Shown one piece after another: positions 19,615-26,902 of a stretch of 28,056 nt of DNA. How positions within the stretch are numbered: position 1 is the stretch's first letter; each line of letters begins with the position of its first letter. The stretch covers positions 1-28,056 of the IMG/VR virus record IMGVR_UViG_3300046642_000759; one strand, given 5' to 3'. Position numbers and translations under genes: made by a program. Origin of the DNA: a virus. Under the pieces are notes generated by a model. That model had not been told where the DNA came from, made no database searches, and saw only the letters and a list, made by a program, of their open reading frames with translations.

Positions 19615-19821
19615 ATGTATTTAGGAGGGTCAGAGAAAGTGACCGACGACCTCGACGACATCGAGAGACAGATGACTCGCCGCGGCAACTCTCGCAGTAG
19701 GTCAGGTCGCAAGACGGGCCAGGGCTGGGACATCATGAAGCGAACCCATACCTTCAAGGCCAAGCTGAGGAGAGCCGTGGCGAGCTATAACACCAGAGCA
19801 AGGAAGTCAAGGGAGAAATAG
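19615..19821 (+). CDS. small basic hypothetical protein
   Basis: 68 residues; ATG 19615 with AGGAGAATATTGAA upstream. It has an acidic start (SEKVTDDLDDIERQMTRRGN), then a very basic part (SRSRSGRKTGQ, KAKLRRAVASYNTRARKSRE). The composition suggests nucleic acid binding; no family recognised. The next gene begins 1 base after its stop. Confidence 0.55.
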   Translation: MYLGGSEKVTDDLDDIERQMTRRGNSRSRSGRKTGQGWDIMKRTHTFKAKLRRAVASYNTRARKSREK

Positions 19822-19822
19822 A

Positions 19823-20035
19823 ATGGATAAGGCAAAGACTGATAACGGAGATACGATCTCTGTCGAGATGGTACCCGATCGAGACACCAAGGGGACCTAC
19901 GTGTACAAGTCCGTTGATAAGTTGGCAATGATCACATCGCTCTATATAAGGAAGGAGGCCTATACCGGAGAGCGGCCAGAGAGGATCGTTCTGACCGTGG
20001 CGAGGGGGAGAGAGGGAGATGACGAACGTCATTAA
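19823..20035 (+). CDS. hypothetical small protein
   Basis: 70 residues; ATG 19823 with GGGAGAAATAGA upstream. DNGDTISVEMVPDRDTKGTY, VYKSVDKLAMITSLYIRKEA and PERIVLTVARGRE are visible; a beta-rich small fold. The end overlaps the next gene by 17 bases. No family recognised. Confidence 0.55.
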   Translation: MDKAKTDNGDTISVEMVPDRDTKGTYVYKSVDKLAMITSLYIRKEAYTGERPERIVLTVARGREGDDERH

Positions 20036-20249
20036 GTTTCCGACCAGCTACAGCAAGGCTCGCACGGCCAGGGAGCTATACTTTGCCCTGCGGCGCTACA
20101 CCAAGACCCCTGAGCGGATGAGCGACCTGCTCAGGGACCTGCTCGACTACAAGATGACGGACACGTTTGCCAAGGACCTCGCCATCTTGATGGTGATGAT
20201 CCACAGAGAGGAGAGGGACAAGGAATGGCCTCCACTGACGACGAGATAA
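20019..20249 (+). CDS. hypothetical small protein (VIKFP start)
   Basis: 76 residues; ATG 20019 with GGGGGAGAGAGGGAG upstream, overlapping the previous gene. MTNVIKFPTSYSKARTAREL, then LRRYTKTPERMSDLLRDLLD and KDLAILMVMIHREERDKEW. The x-V-I-K-F-P start is frequent in small alphaproteobacterial proteins and recurs in the gene at 27751. Helical; function unknown. Confidence 0.6.
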   Translation: MTNVIKFPTSYSKARTARELYFALRRYTKTPERMSDLLRDLLDYKMTDTFAKDLAILMVMIHREERDKEWPPLTTR

Positions 20250-20413
20250 CCGAACTGGCTATTGTATATCTGGCCGGCCAGATGCCTCCGCATGAGTACC
20301 GCAACCTGATGATCGTTGAACTGATGAACCTCTCCCTCTCCCGCCACAGCGGCGAGGAGAGTGAGGACGACGACAGGCTGACCAAGCTTGCAACCGCAAT
20401 CAGGGGGAAATAA
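20225..20413 (+). CDS. hypothetical acidic protein
   Basis: 62 residues; ATG 20225 with GAGAGGGACAAGGA upstream, overlapping by 25 bases. TDDEITELAIVYLAGQMPPH, NLMIVELMNLSLSRHSGEES then EDDDRLTKLATAIRGK. Acidic, helical, no motif recognised. The next gene starts one base after its stop region. Confidence 0.55.
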   Translation: MASTDDEITELAIVYLAGQMPPHEYRNLMIVELMNLSLSRHSGEESEDDDRLTKLATAIRGK

Positions 20414-20791
20414 GTGAGGCAACATATACCCGCCATCCTGGAGAACGATCGGATCACGACGGGGGAGTACGCCACCCACGTCGGGGACCTGCACGGGGCC
20501 TTCATCGTCAGAGGGCCGCACGGGACCGAGCTTAAAATCATTTCGAGTGGTACCGGTCCGATCTGCGAGGGCTGGGAGCACGTCAGCGTCTCTACCCCCA
20601 ACCGTATGCCAACGTGGGCGGAGATGTGCTTCGTCAAGAGCCTGTTCTGGCGAGACGACGAGTATGTTGTTCAGTACCACCCTGCGAAGTCTGAGTACGT
20701 CAACTATCACCCGTACTGCCTCCACCTGTGGAGACCGATCGCAATGTTCATGCCGACCCCGCCGCCTGGCTTCGTCGGCCCAAAGGAGTGA
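20414..20791 (+). CDS. conserved phage protein (DUF7694-like)
   Basis: 125 residues from GTG 20414 (GGGGGAAATAA upstream). GWEHVSVSTPNRMPTWAEMC, then FVKSLFWRDDEYVVQYHPAK and YVNYHPYCLHLWRPI form the pattern of a phage protein family I associate with DUF7694. PTPPPGFVG near the end is also typical. The family has no defined biochemical role. No membrane segment or metal cluster. Confidence 0.7.
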   Translation: MRQHIPAILENDRITTGEYATHVGDLHGAFIVRGPHGTELKIISSGTGPICEGWEHVSVSTPNRMPTWAEMCFVKSLFWRDDEYVVQYHPAKSEYVNYHPYCLHLWRPIAMFMPTPPPGFVGPKE

Positions 20792-20793
20792 AG

Positions 20794-21027
20794 ATGTCGA
20801 AGACACTGCAAGAGAGATACCAGGCCGCTCTAGAGCGGTCCGGTGAGAGAGTGGTCAAGCGCCTTAACTCTGGCGTCATCGTCATGACCAGGACCAAGGG
20901 CAGCCACTACTACCTCGGCCCCAGCGGGAGCCTGCGGGTGGGTCCAACGCGAGAAGGCAGCCTTCCCGCATCGGACAAGTTCAAGATGCTGCTGCTGCGC
21001 GACCCTGCCCTCGAGGGCAAGTCGTGA
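20794..21027 (+). CDS. hypothetical small phage protein
   Basis: 77 residues; ATG 20794 with AAGGAGTGAAG upstream is preferred over the open frame from 20728. MSKTLQERYQAALERSGERV, VKRLNSGVIVMTRTKGSHYY then LGPSGSLRVGPTREGS. Small beta-hairpin type, basic; common in phage operons next to the DUF7694-like gene. The GTGA overlap couples the next gene. Confidence 0.6.
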   Translation: MSKTLQERYQAALERSGERVVKRLNSGVIVMTRTKGSHYYLGPSGSLRVGPTREGSLPASDKFKMLLLRDPALEGKS

Positions 21028-21836
21028 AGGAGCAGGTCATCGTTCACGGCGAGTGGAGGGCGGACCTGCTCCAGGAGGGGCCCGAGCAGAGCCTCGTTAA
21101 GATTATCAAGGGACCCTCCAACCTGATTGGCCTGTCTCTGTGCTTTCCCAATAGCCACATAGCCAGGGCCACAGGAAGCGAGTACACTGAAGACAACCAG
21201 GAGCTGCCTATGTCGGAAGATAACCATACCGCGAGGTACAACGAGCTCGTTGAGGAAGCGATTGCCGCAGGTCTCTCTGCAAAGAAGATCGGCACACGCT
21301 TCCGCAATGCAGAGACCGGGGCCAAACGCTGCGAGGCCCTGGAGGCTGCGATCGCCTCCCATAAAGAGAAGGTCGCGGAAGGGGTCGTGCCCGAGAAGGG
21401 CACGGTAGAAGTCGCAGCCATACCGGCGGAGGGTGAGAAGACTGAACCCCCGCGCATCAACCAGGAGAAGAAGATGGCTAAGAGTGCAACGAAGAAGAAA
21501 CCGACGGCTGCCGCCAAGAAGGCCACGAAGCCCGCAAAGTCTGTAGTCGTTGCAGAGAAGCGGAACGGTATCGTTGGAGAGTTCGGTACCAGAGCGGATA
21601 CAAACAAGGAGAAGCTACTCCTGGCGCTCTATGCCAAAAAGAACAAGCCGGTGCCGGCTCTCGATCTGATTAAGGCCGTCTACGGTAAGCAAGACATCGA
21701 GATGTTGGGAAGCCTGAAGATGGTCCTCCAGGGTCTCCAGGTCGCAATTGATAGCGACAAGCTGCCGTATACCATCGAGGTAGAGGGACGCCTGAAGGAA
21801 GCCACCATTACACTGGCATCGAAGTCCGGCCGCTGA
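21024..21836 (+). CDS. two-part protein with lysine-rich linker and winged-helix-like C-terminus
   Basis: 270 residues from GTG 21024 (GTGA overlap); ATG 21210 with CAGGAG upstream would give 208 residues, starting MSEDNHTARYNELVEEAIAA. The first 62 residues (EQVIVHGEWRADLLQEGPEQ) could be a separate coupled gene. The middle is a histone-like linker (KKPTAAAKKATKPAKSVVVA). The last 80 residues match the protein at 11799. Overall a DNA-binding protein is likely. A terminator follows at 21852. Confidence 0.6.
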   Translation: MKEQVIVHGEWRADLLQEGPEQSLVKIIKGPSNLIGLSLCFPNSHIARATGSEYTEDNQELPMSEDNHTARYNELVEEAIAAGLSAKKIGTRFRNAETGAKRCEALEAAIASHKEKVAEGVVPEKGTVEVAAIPAEGEKTEPPRINQEKKMAKSATKKKPTAAAKKATKPAKSVVVAEKRNGIVGEFGTRADTNKEKLLLALYAKKNKPVPALDLIKAVYGKQDIEMLGSLKMVLQGLQVAIDSDKLPYTIEVEGRLKEATITLASKSGR

Positions 21837-21851
21837 TTTCGGCCGTTACGT

Positions 21852-21897
21852 GAGGGAGGGGGAGGGGGACTAGTCCCCCTCTCCCTCTTTTGCTTTT
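21852..21897 (+). terminator. long intrinsic terminator
   Basis: The core GGGGGACTAGTCCCCC (21864-21879) is a perfect palindrome; lower arms GAGGGAG and CTCCCTC extend the stem, and TTTTGCTTTT follows. It ends the operon that contains the gene at 21024. Confidence 0.75.
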
Positions 21898-21914
21898 GGA
21901 AGGAGAAGTCCGAA

Positions 21915-22199
21915 ATGAGAACCGCAGTAGCTAAAAAAGATATCGAGTACTCTCCATCGGAGAGGGAGCTACTCGATTGTATCCCCATGGACGGCAAGAA
22001 GATCACCATCGAGGAGCTAACCAAGCGGCGCTATGCCAGGGATAGAGAGCCGCCATTCAATGCTACGGGCAGCGTCAGGGCTACGCTGTCCCAGCTCATG
22101 CGCAAGGTCGACCACAACCTAGAGACCTTCCGCATCAGGAAGGGGCGGCGCATGGGGCCAATCTCTTCAGAGGTCTGGGTAGAAAAGCGAGGACGCTAG
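21915..22199 (+). CDS. winged-helix-like DNA-binding protein
   Basis: 94 residues; ATG 21915 with GGAAGGAGAAGTCCGAA upstream. SERELLDCIPMDGKKITIEE, LTKRRYARDREPPFNATGSV and RATLSQLMRKVDHNLETFRI with a basic wing (RKGRRMGP) follow a winged-helix order. Distantly similar in layout to the 11799 and 21024 proteins. It is followed after one base by the helicase. Confidence 0.6.
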   Translation: MRTAVAKKDIEYSPSERELLDCIPMDGKKITIEELTKRRYARDREPPFNATGSVRATLSQLMRKVDHNLETFRIRKGRRMGPISSEVWVEKRGR

Positions 22200-22200
22200 T

Positions 22201-23658
22201 ATGTACGAGCCAAAGTGGCCATGCCATCCCCACCAGTTGATCGGGGAGAGGAAGATGAGAGGGAGAAGGGCATTCGCCCTGCTGATGGCCATGCGGACCG
22301 GCAAGACCAAAACGGCAATAGATGACTTCGGGGAAATGGAGTCGGCCGGAGAGGTAAGGGACTTGCTGGTTTTGGCTCCCGCCGGGGTCTACCGGACCTG
22401 GCACGATGAGTTCGATAAGCACGCGGGTGCGGACCTGCTGGACAGGGCCCGCATCCATACCTGGGAGACCGGAGGCGGCGCGGGCCATGCCAGGGCGGCC
22501 ACCAGGTTTATGGCCGAGCGCGATGACAGGGTGCCTCGGATTATGCTCATGAATATCGAGGCTCTCTCCTACAAGACCGCGGGGGCCAGGGAGCTGGCGG
22601 CAGAGTTCGTCGGCCACAGGCACGCAGAGGTCATCGTAGACGAGAGCACCACCATCAAGAGTCACGCTACGAACCGAACTAAGTTCGTTATAAGAGCACT
22701 GCGCGACGCAGGTAGCTATAGGAGGATACTGTGCGGCCTGCCGACTCCGCAGAGCCCGCTCGACCTGTTCGGCCAGTTCACCTTCCTCGACGAGAACATC
22801 CTCGGTTACGCGTTTACCGAGTTCACCCTATTCCGGGCGCGCTATGCCAAGGTCGTAATGACCCAGCTCCCGGGCAGGAAGTTTCTCGTACCACTGATCA
22901 GGGGCTTCCAGAATACCGATGAGCTGTACGCCAAGATCGAGCCCCACTCGTACCGCATCAGGCTGGAGGACGTCAAGGACCTCCCGGTCACCTACCAGGT
23001 CAGGCACGTCGAGCTGACCCCAGAGCAGAAGAAGGCCTACGACAGTCTGAAGAAGAACGCCATCGCCGAGCTGGAGGGAGGCAGGCTGGTGACGGCCCAG
23101 TTGGTTATCGTCCAGATGCTCAGGCTCCACCAGATCCTGTGCGGCTTCGTCAAGGACTCGGAGGGGGTAGTCAGGGAGCTGCCGGAGAAGCGCACGGCAG
23201 CCTTGCTCGATCTATTCGAGGAGTATGACGGCAAGGCGATCGTGTGGTGCTCCTACGACCTCTCCATCAGGAGAGTGGCGGCCGCGCTCAAGGACAAGTA
23301 CGGAGAGGGCTCCGTCGCCCTGTTCTGGGGCGGCAACATCAGGGAGAGGGAGGGAGAGGACAAGCGCTTCAAGGAGGACCCCAAGTGCAGGTTCATGGTC
23401 GCCACACCGGGGGCAGGCGGGAGGGGGAGGCGGTGGGACGTGGCCAACCTGGTCGTCTACTATAGCAGCACCAACAACCTAGAGCACCGAGACCAGAGCG
23501 AGGAGAGGGCCAAGGACATGACCAAGACCGACAGCACGGCCTACGTCGATTTGATCGTGCCTGGTTCTATTGACGAGAAGTTCATCCACGCGCTGCGGCG
23601 CAAGATCGACCTCGCCAGTGTGATCACCGGCGACGCCTACAGGGAGTGGCTGGTATGA
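22201..23658 (+). CDS. SNF2-type DEAD-like helicase/ATPase
   Basis: 485 residues; ATG 22201 with GAGGACGC upstream. Walker A-like AMRTGKTKT (30-38), motif Ia LVLAPAGVYRTW (56-67), motif II VDEST (146-150, DEST instead of DEAH), motif III LCGLPTPQSP (177-186), then helicase-C parts KAIVWCSYDLSIRRVA and QSEERAKDM with arginine residues for ATP sensing. This is the common phage SNF2 helicase, length normal for the family. It would move DNA-bound proteins or help replication. It lies downstream of a winged-helix gene. Confidence 0.85.
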   Translation: MYEPKWPCHPHQLIGERKMRGRRAFALLMAMRTGKTKTAIDDFGEMESAGEVRDLLVLAPAGVYRTWHDEFDKHAGADLLDRARIHTWETGGGAGHARAATRFMAERDDRVPRIMLMNIEALSYKTAGARELAAEFVGHRHAEVIVDESTTIKSHATNRTKFVIRALRDAGSYRRILCGLPTPQSPLDLFGQFTFLDENILGYAFTEFTLFRARYAKVVMTQLPGRKFLVPLIRGFQNTDELYAKIEPHSYRIRLEDVKDLPVTYQVRHVELTPEQKKAYDSLKKNAIAELEGGRLVTAQLVIVQMLRLHQILCGFVKDSEGVVRELPEKRTAALLDLFEEYDGKAIVWCSYDLSIRRVAAALKDKYGEGSVALFWGGNIREREGEDKRFKEDPKCRFMVATPGAGGRGRRWDVANLVVYYSSTNNLEHRDQSEERAKDMTKTDSTAYVDLIVPGSIDEKFIHALRRKIDLASVITGDAYREWLV

Positions 23659-23680
23659 TACAACCAACGGAGCAGGATAA

Positions 23681-23929
23681 ATGATCAAATTCAAGGCGGC
23701 GGGTTCAAGTGATCGCGAGATCGTCGGCTTCGGCCTCACCGAGAAAAATATCGAGCATTTGAAAAAGGGCAACCCGATATTCGTCATGGGCCTCGAGATG
23801 GGCCTGCCGTTTGACGTGACCATCTTCTACGGCAAGGACGAGCAGACGATGGCTGCCAGCCTGCGCAGGTCCGGCTTGATCGACGAAAAGACCGTCATCC
23901 ACGATACCGGCAAGAAGGTACGCCAATAA
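23681..23929 (+). CDS. conserved hypothetical phage protein
   Basis: 82 residues; ATG 23681 with AGCAGGATAA upstream. GFGLTEKNIEHLKKGNPIFV, MGLEMGLPFDVTIFYGKDEQ then ASLRRSGLIDEKTVIHDTGK. This short alpha/beta layout with F-G-L-T-x-x-N-x-x-x-L and I-F-Y-G is repeated in many phages; I cannot name its function. No metal-binding or catalytic motif. Confidence 0.65.
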   Translation: MIKFKAAGSSDREIVGFGLTEKNIEHLKKGNPIFVMGLEMGLPFDVTIFYGKDEQTMAASLRRSGLIDEKTVIHDTGKKVRQ

Positions 23930-23941
23930 CGGAGGGGGGCC

Positions 23942-24148
23942 ATGAAAGTCTACAAGGAGGGAAACTCGCGGGGAGTGACCAACCGGGGCAGGGGCATCAA
24001 GCCCTGGCAGGTCCGCCTCTATGCCGACGGCCACTTCACCTACATCGGGTCATTTGCAACACAAGAGGAGGCCCAGGCAGCCTACCGCGAGGCCTGGGAT
24101 AGATACGTCAGTAAGACTGCGACCGCCAACAAGAGGACCAAGGTGTAG
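23942..24148 (+). CDS. small AP2-like DNA-binding protein
   Basis: 68 residues; ATG 23942 with CGGAGGGGGGCC upstream. KPWQVRLYADGHFTYIGSFA followed by TQEEAQAAYREAWDRY is the AP2/ERF three-strand-plus-helix pattern, as in the DNA-binding part of homing endonucleases and phage proteins. No nuclease domain is attached. It may be a relict of a mobile endonuclease or a small regulator. Confidence 0.65.
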   Translation: MKVYKEGNSRGVTNRGRGIKPWQVRLYADGHFTYIGSFATQEEAQAAYREAWDRYVSKTATANKRTKV

Positions 24149-24218
24149 CGGCAGGCACCAATGCAGTCTGGGCAAAGAGCCCCTCGACCTACCCGCTACA
24201 GCGCAAGGAGTGGCTAGT

Positions 24219-24470
24219 ATGAATGAGAGCGTAAAAAACTTTTTTGAACTGCCTGGCGACACACTCGTAAGTTGTAAGGAGCTATGCAGAAGCCTGCATT
24301 GCGATAGACAGCAATTTAATAGGTGGTGTCGAGTTGGTAAGGGTCCTCAACGAACGCAATTGGCTCCGAGACTGATCATGTATCGAGTGGATCACGTGAA
24401 GGAGTGGATTATGGATAATCTTCTCTACGATGCTATTGCAATGTATTTTTCACGTGGAGGCAGACCATGA
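24219..24470 (+). CDS. AlpA/excisionase-like DNA-binding protein
   Basis: 83 residues; ATG 24219 with AAGGAGTGGCTAGT upstream. DTLVSCKELCRSLHCDRQQF, then NRWCRVGKGPQRTQLAPRLI and HVKEWI has the order of the MerR/AlpA-type helix-turn-helix used in prophage excisionases and regulators. The base composition is AT-richer than the neighbours (GTAAAAAACTTTTTTG), so it may be acquired. No integrase is nearby, so excision is not supported in this window. Confidence 0.55.
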   Translation: MNESVKNFFELPGDTLVSCKELCRSLHCDRQQFNRWCRVGKGPQRTQLAPRLIMYRVDHVKEWIMDNLLYDAIAMYFSRGGRP

Positions 24471-24493
24471 CTAACCAAAAGGAGACGATATAA

Positions 24494-24742
24494 ATGATGA
24501 CCTATAGCTACGCACTCAGCGGCACCAACAGGGACGGCCAGACCTGGACCGCCAGGGGCAGGGTAGAGATTGAAGGGGATAAGGGAGACCTCATGGTGGC
24601 CATGGAGCGCTGCCTCTCCGACGCCTTCCTCAGGCTGACCAAGGGTGAGGCCGTCTACGGCCAGCCCGGGGTGGCGTGCCGCGGCCCGTATCGGGTTACG
24701 GGCTTTGAGCTTAAGGTGGGGGAGGGGAGCGATGTTGATTAG
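24494..24742 (+). CDS. conserved hypothetical phage protein
   Basis: 82 residues; ATG 24494 with AAAGGAGACGATATAA upstream. SYALSGTNRDGQTWTARGRV, EIEGDKGDLMVAMERCLSDA and GQPGVACRGPYRVTGFELKV match a small beta-rich phage family, with G-x-T-W-T and G-x-A-C-x-G-P-Y blocks, of unknown function. The end overlaps the next gene's start. Confidence 0.65.
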   Translation: MMTYSYALSGTNRDGQTWTARGRVEIEGDKGDLMVAMERCLSDAFLRLTKGEAVYGQPGVACRGPYRVTGFELKVGEGSDVD

Positions 24743-24947
24743 GCTCCCGCACTGGCTCACCATCGTTATCGACTGGCTTAACGAGCCCCTCTATGGCGCA
24801 CACCTGCGCAGGATAGACCCGCTACTGCTGGCGATCGGGGTCGTCGTCACCGCCTACTACTGGACAACCGGAGGCTGGTACCTCGCGCTAGAGGGGGCTG
24901 CCCTATACGCCTTCATCATCGTCTGCGTACTGTGGGTGATGCCGTGA
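24732..24947 (+). CDS. small membrane protein with two spans
   Basis: 71 residues; ATG 24732 with GGAGGGGAGC upstream, overlapping the previous gene by 11 bases. LPHWLTIVIDWLNEPLYGAH precedes two hydrophobic segments: PLLLAIGVVVTAYYW and ALEGAALYAFIIVCVLWVM, with short turn and few charges. It could be a holin-like or inner-membrane accessory; no lysin is nearby, so lysis is not supported. Confidence 0.55.
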   Translation: MLIRLPHWLTIVIDWLNEPLYGAHLRRIDPLLLAIGVVVTAYYWTTGGWYLALEGAALYAFIIVCVLWVMP

Positions 24948-25123
24948 CGTGGGTCTTCGTATTCGCCTGCGCCGCCTTCTTCTGCCATGGAGCCGCCAAG
25001 CCTGGCAATGGAGAGTACTACGCCGCCAAGGCCGCCTGCATTAGGGCGGCCCTAGTCTACGCCAAGCGACATCGGATCGGCACGGGCCATTGGGAGGTAG
25101 CATGCGTAGAGAGGGAGAGATGA
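24944..25123 (+). CDS. small protein with N-terminal membrane/signal segment
   Basis: 59 residues from GTG 24944 (GTGA overlap); a GTG at 24932 is an alternative. VTWVFVFACAAFFCHGAAKP is hydrophobic with Cys residues and may be a signal anchor; the rest (NGEYYAAKAACIRAALVYAK) is polar. It follows the two-span protein, and both may act together at the membrane. Family unknown. Confidence 0.5.
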   Translation: MTWVFVFACAAFFCHGAAKPGNGEYYAAKAACIRAALVYAKRHRIGTGHWEVACVERER

Positions 25124-25305
25124 CCAAGCCGGCCATGACCCGCTACTTCATTATCATAGAGACCGCAGAGGGAGAGAGGCTGTTCCACTGCCGCCGCGCC
25201 AATAGGACCGAGGCATACAAGTACGCCATGGAGAGGGCGAAGGAGTACCAGGGCAAGATAACGCTCTGCCGCCCAGCCAAGAACCAGGAGGGAGCCGTAA
25301 CATGA
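25120..25305 (+). CDS. hypothetical small protein
   Basis: 61 residues; ATG 25120 (ATGA overlap) with AGAGGGAGAG upstream, preferred over ATG 25102. TRYFIIIETAEGERLFHCRR, ANRTEAYKYAMERAKEYQGK and LCRPAKNQEG. Short beta-strand then helix; no motif. Stop TGA is nested in the next ATG. Confidence 0.55.
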   Translation: MTKPAMTRYFIIIETAEGERLFHCRRANRTEAYKYAMERAKEYQGKITLCRPAKNQEGAVT

Positions 25306-25709
25306 ACTTCGTCACTATCATCCCAGAGCGCCAGGCCATCGAGGAGATCGCCTGCGGCGACATCATAGATGCCTACGAGGTAGTAGGACTCGAGCCTAGC
25401 CAGATCGACATCGGCATCGTCCGCAGACTGGGAGACGGCTTTGCCGTCAACATCGTAGTCGCAGGGCAGGGCCTGCTTAAGCCACCAGAGGAAGGTCGCT
25501 ACTTCTCTATCGACCGCCAGCTCTACGAGGGCAGGGCGGTCATCTTCCTCTCTGACATCGAGGGAGAGACAGTATCGTGTCGGATTAAGCCACCTGTTAC
25601 GTTCTATCGCAGCCACGTTGAGGTCGAGGCAGCAATCCAACGCAAAGAAATCGACCGTCCATATCTGGCCGTCGGCAAGGAGGTATGCTGGCAGTGGGAG
25701 GGAGGATAA
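25302..25709 (+). CDS. hypothetical protein
   Basis: 135 residues; ATG 25302 (ATGA overlap). NFVTIIPERQAIEEIACGDI, IDAYEVVGLEPSQIDIGIVR, RYFSIDRQLYEGRAVIFLSD and EVCWQWEGG are seen. A mixed alpha/beta soluble protein without catalytic motif or cysteines pairs. Its end reads into TAATG, where another gene may start. Confidence 0.6.
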   Translation: MNFVTIIPERQAIEEIACGDIIDAYEVVGLEPSQIDIGIVRRLGDGFAVNIVVAGQGLLKPPEEGRYFSIDRQLYEGRAVIFLSDIEGETVSCRIKPPVTFYRSHVEVEAAIQRKEIDRPYLAVGKEVCWQWEGG

Positions 25710-25738
25710 TGTTCGTGACATTTAGTGGAGGACGACGC

Positions 25739-26368
25739 ATGAACTCAGTTCGCACCCAAGCGCAGATCGACAATCTGGCGGTGATGTTGCGCCGCATGAT
25801 TTGGATGGCACGGAAGCAAGTGGGCGACACTTCGATGAAGGTGATCGCGGGGAAAGCCGAGGAGCTTTTGAAACTTTACGGCCTTCAAGGATCGCTGCTC
25901 CGGGAAATGTCGCCGAACGCCGACACTTCGGAATGTCGCCAAGCGACAGTAACACCAGCTACAACCGAATTGTTGGATGAGCTTCTCGATATGGAGGCGC
26001 TTCTCGCTGATAGCACTGTTATCAAATGGCAGCTTGACAAGGCTCATGCCGAGATCGCCCGCCTCTGCGCCGAGAATGAAAACCTGCGGCGTTGGAAAGC
26101 ACTCGACAAGCCGCTAACCGCCGCGATGGAAATCGCCAATCTCGCCATAGACCAACGTCGCGCGGAGAACGACTGCCTCCTCGCCCAGCGGGACCAACTG
26201 CTCGCAGCGCTGCTTCCATTTGCAAATGCCCGCTGGGATTTGCTGAACGATGAGCATGACAGTGTTTTCACGCAAATCACGAGCGGAGCTAACGGCATTC
26301 GTGTTGGCCATGTACGCAATGCCCGCGCCGCCATCGCATCCGTGGACTTAAGGGAGAGAGGAAGATGA
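25739..26368 (+). CDS. coiled-coil protein of the QRDQLLAAL family (large)
   Basis: 209 residues; ATG 25739 with GGAGGACGACGC upstream; ATG 25709 (TAATG) is an alternative. The first part is helical (TQAQIDNLAVMLRRMIWMAR), the middle is acidic (TELLDELLDMEALLADSTVI), and LDKAHAEIARLCAENENLRR followed by CLLAQRDQLLAALLPFANAR forms a coiled coil, ending NARAAIASVDLRERG. The QRDQLLAAL helix recurs in the genes at 4738 and 4995, more than 20 kb away, and a relative at 3394. Role unknown. Confidence 0.65.
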   Translation: MNSVRTQAQIDNLAVMLRRMIWMARKQVGDTSMKVIAGKAEELLKLYGLQGSLLREMSPNADTSECRQATVTPATTELLDELLDMEALLADSTVIKWQLDKAHAEIARLCAENENLRRWKALDKPLTAAMEIANLAIDQRRAENDCLLAQRDQLLAALLPFANARWDLLNDEHDSVFTQITSGANGIRVGHVRNARAAIASVDLRERGR

Positions 26369-26709
26369 CGATCATCTGGGACCCCCGCATCCGCTACCTG
26401 GGATGGGGCGCACTGACGCTGATCGGGGCGTCAGTCGTGGCCGCAGTAATGCTGACTGTGGCCGCCCCGATCCCTACTGCTGCCCCGAAGGGGGACCGCC
26501 TGGTGTTGGTACCGCGGCATCAGGCTGTGGTTGAGACACCGCAGCCGACTGCCCCGATACTAACGGAGCCCCTACCCCTACCCCTGCCCCTACCGTTACC
26601 GCTCCCTACCCCTCCAGAGAGAGTCCTCGCCGCCCCGTACGACGTCTGCGCGGCCCACCACTTAAGGAAGGTGTACACACACAACGGTAGGGGATGGCGC
26701 TGCCGCTAA
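26365..26709 (+). CDS. membrane-anchored protein with proline-leucine repeat
   Basis: 114 residues; ATG 26365 (ATGA overlap) with GAGAGGAAG upstream. One membrane span (about residues 14-34, ALTLIGASVVAAVMLTVAAP) precedes a polar region with PLPLPLPLPLPTPP, then a C-terminal DVCAAHHLRKVYTH and RGWRCR. The proline-rich stalk would place the small Cys-rich C-terminus in the periplasm. The C-terminal V-C-x-x-H ... W-R-C-R unit is known from small phage proteins without function. Confidence 0.55.
   Translation: MTIIWDPRIRYLGWGALTLIGASVVAAVMLTVAAPIPTAAPKGDRLVLVPRHQAVVETPQPTAPILTEPLPLPLPLPLPLPTPPERVLAAPYDVCAAHHLRKVYTHNGRGWRCR
26569..26610 (+). repeat. proline-leucine tandem repeat
   Basis: Repeats of CCCCTA type encode PLPLPLPLPLPTPP. 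Short-period repeats of this type slip during replication, so length variation between isolates is likely. Confidence 0.75.
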
Positions 26710-26885
26710 TGCGCGACACAGTCTGGGTCACCCGCGAGGGGGAGAAAATACTCGTCTCGCAGATGGAGACGCGCCACATCAAAAACTGCATCGCAATGAT
26801 CTTGCGGCACAGGTGCTGGAGGCGAGAATATCTTGATCGCCTCCAGCTAGAGCTATTGATCCGAGATATGAAACTGAGAGGATGA
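26709..26885 (+). CDS. hypothetical small protein
   Basis: 58 residues; ATG 26709 (TAATG overlap) is preferred over ATG 26694. MRDTVWVTREGEKILVSQME, TRHIKNCIAMILRHRCWRRE and YLDRLQLELLIRDMKLRG are a strand pair followed by a helix, a pattern frequent in phage small proteins. The stop is nested in ATGA at 26882. Confidence 0.55.
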   Translation: MRDTVWVTREGEKILVSQMETRHIKNCIAMILRHRCWRREYLDRLQLELLIRDMKLRG

Positions 26886-26902
26886 AAGAAGGAAGAAAGA
26901 CA

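Noticed and set aside
20147-20806. Long open frame on the - strand (219 codons)
   Set aside because: It is opposite three coupled + strand genes with ribosome-binding sites; no motif or start signal.
21044-21607. Long open frame on the - strand (187 codons)
   Set aside because: Opposite the lysine-rich linker gene; the AAG/GCC repeats give low-complexity leucine/phenylalanine sequence.
24161-24217. 18-codon reading ahead of the AlpA-like gene
   Set aside because: No ribosome-binding site and composition unlike protein.
24219-24470. Excisionase role for the AlpA-like protein
   Set aside because: No integrase or attachment site in the window; only a DNA-binding call is supported.
24732-25123. 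Holin/spanin lysis cassette
   Set aside because: Membrane spans are visible but no endolysin or lipobox is next to them.
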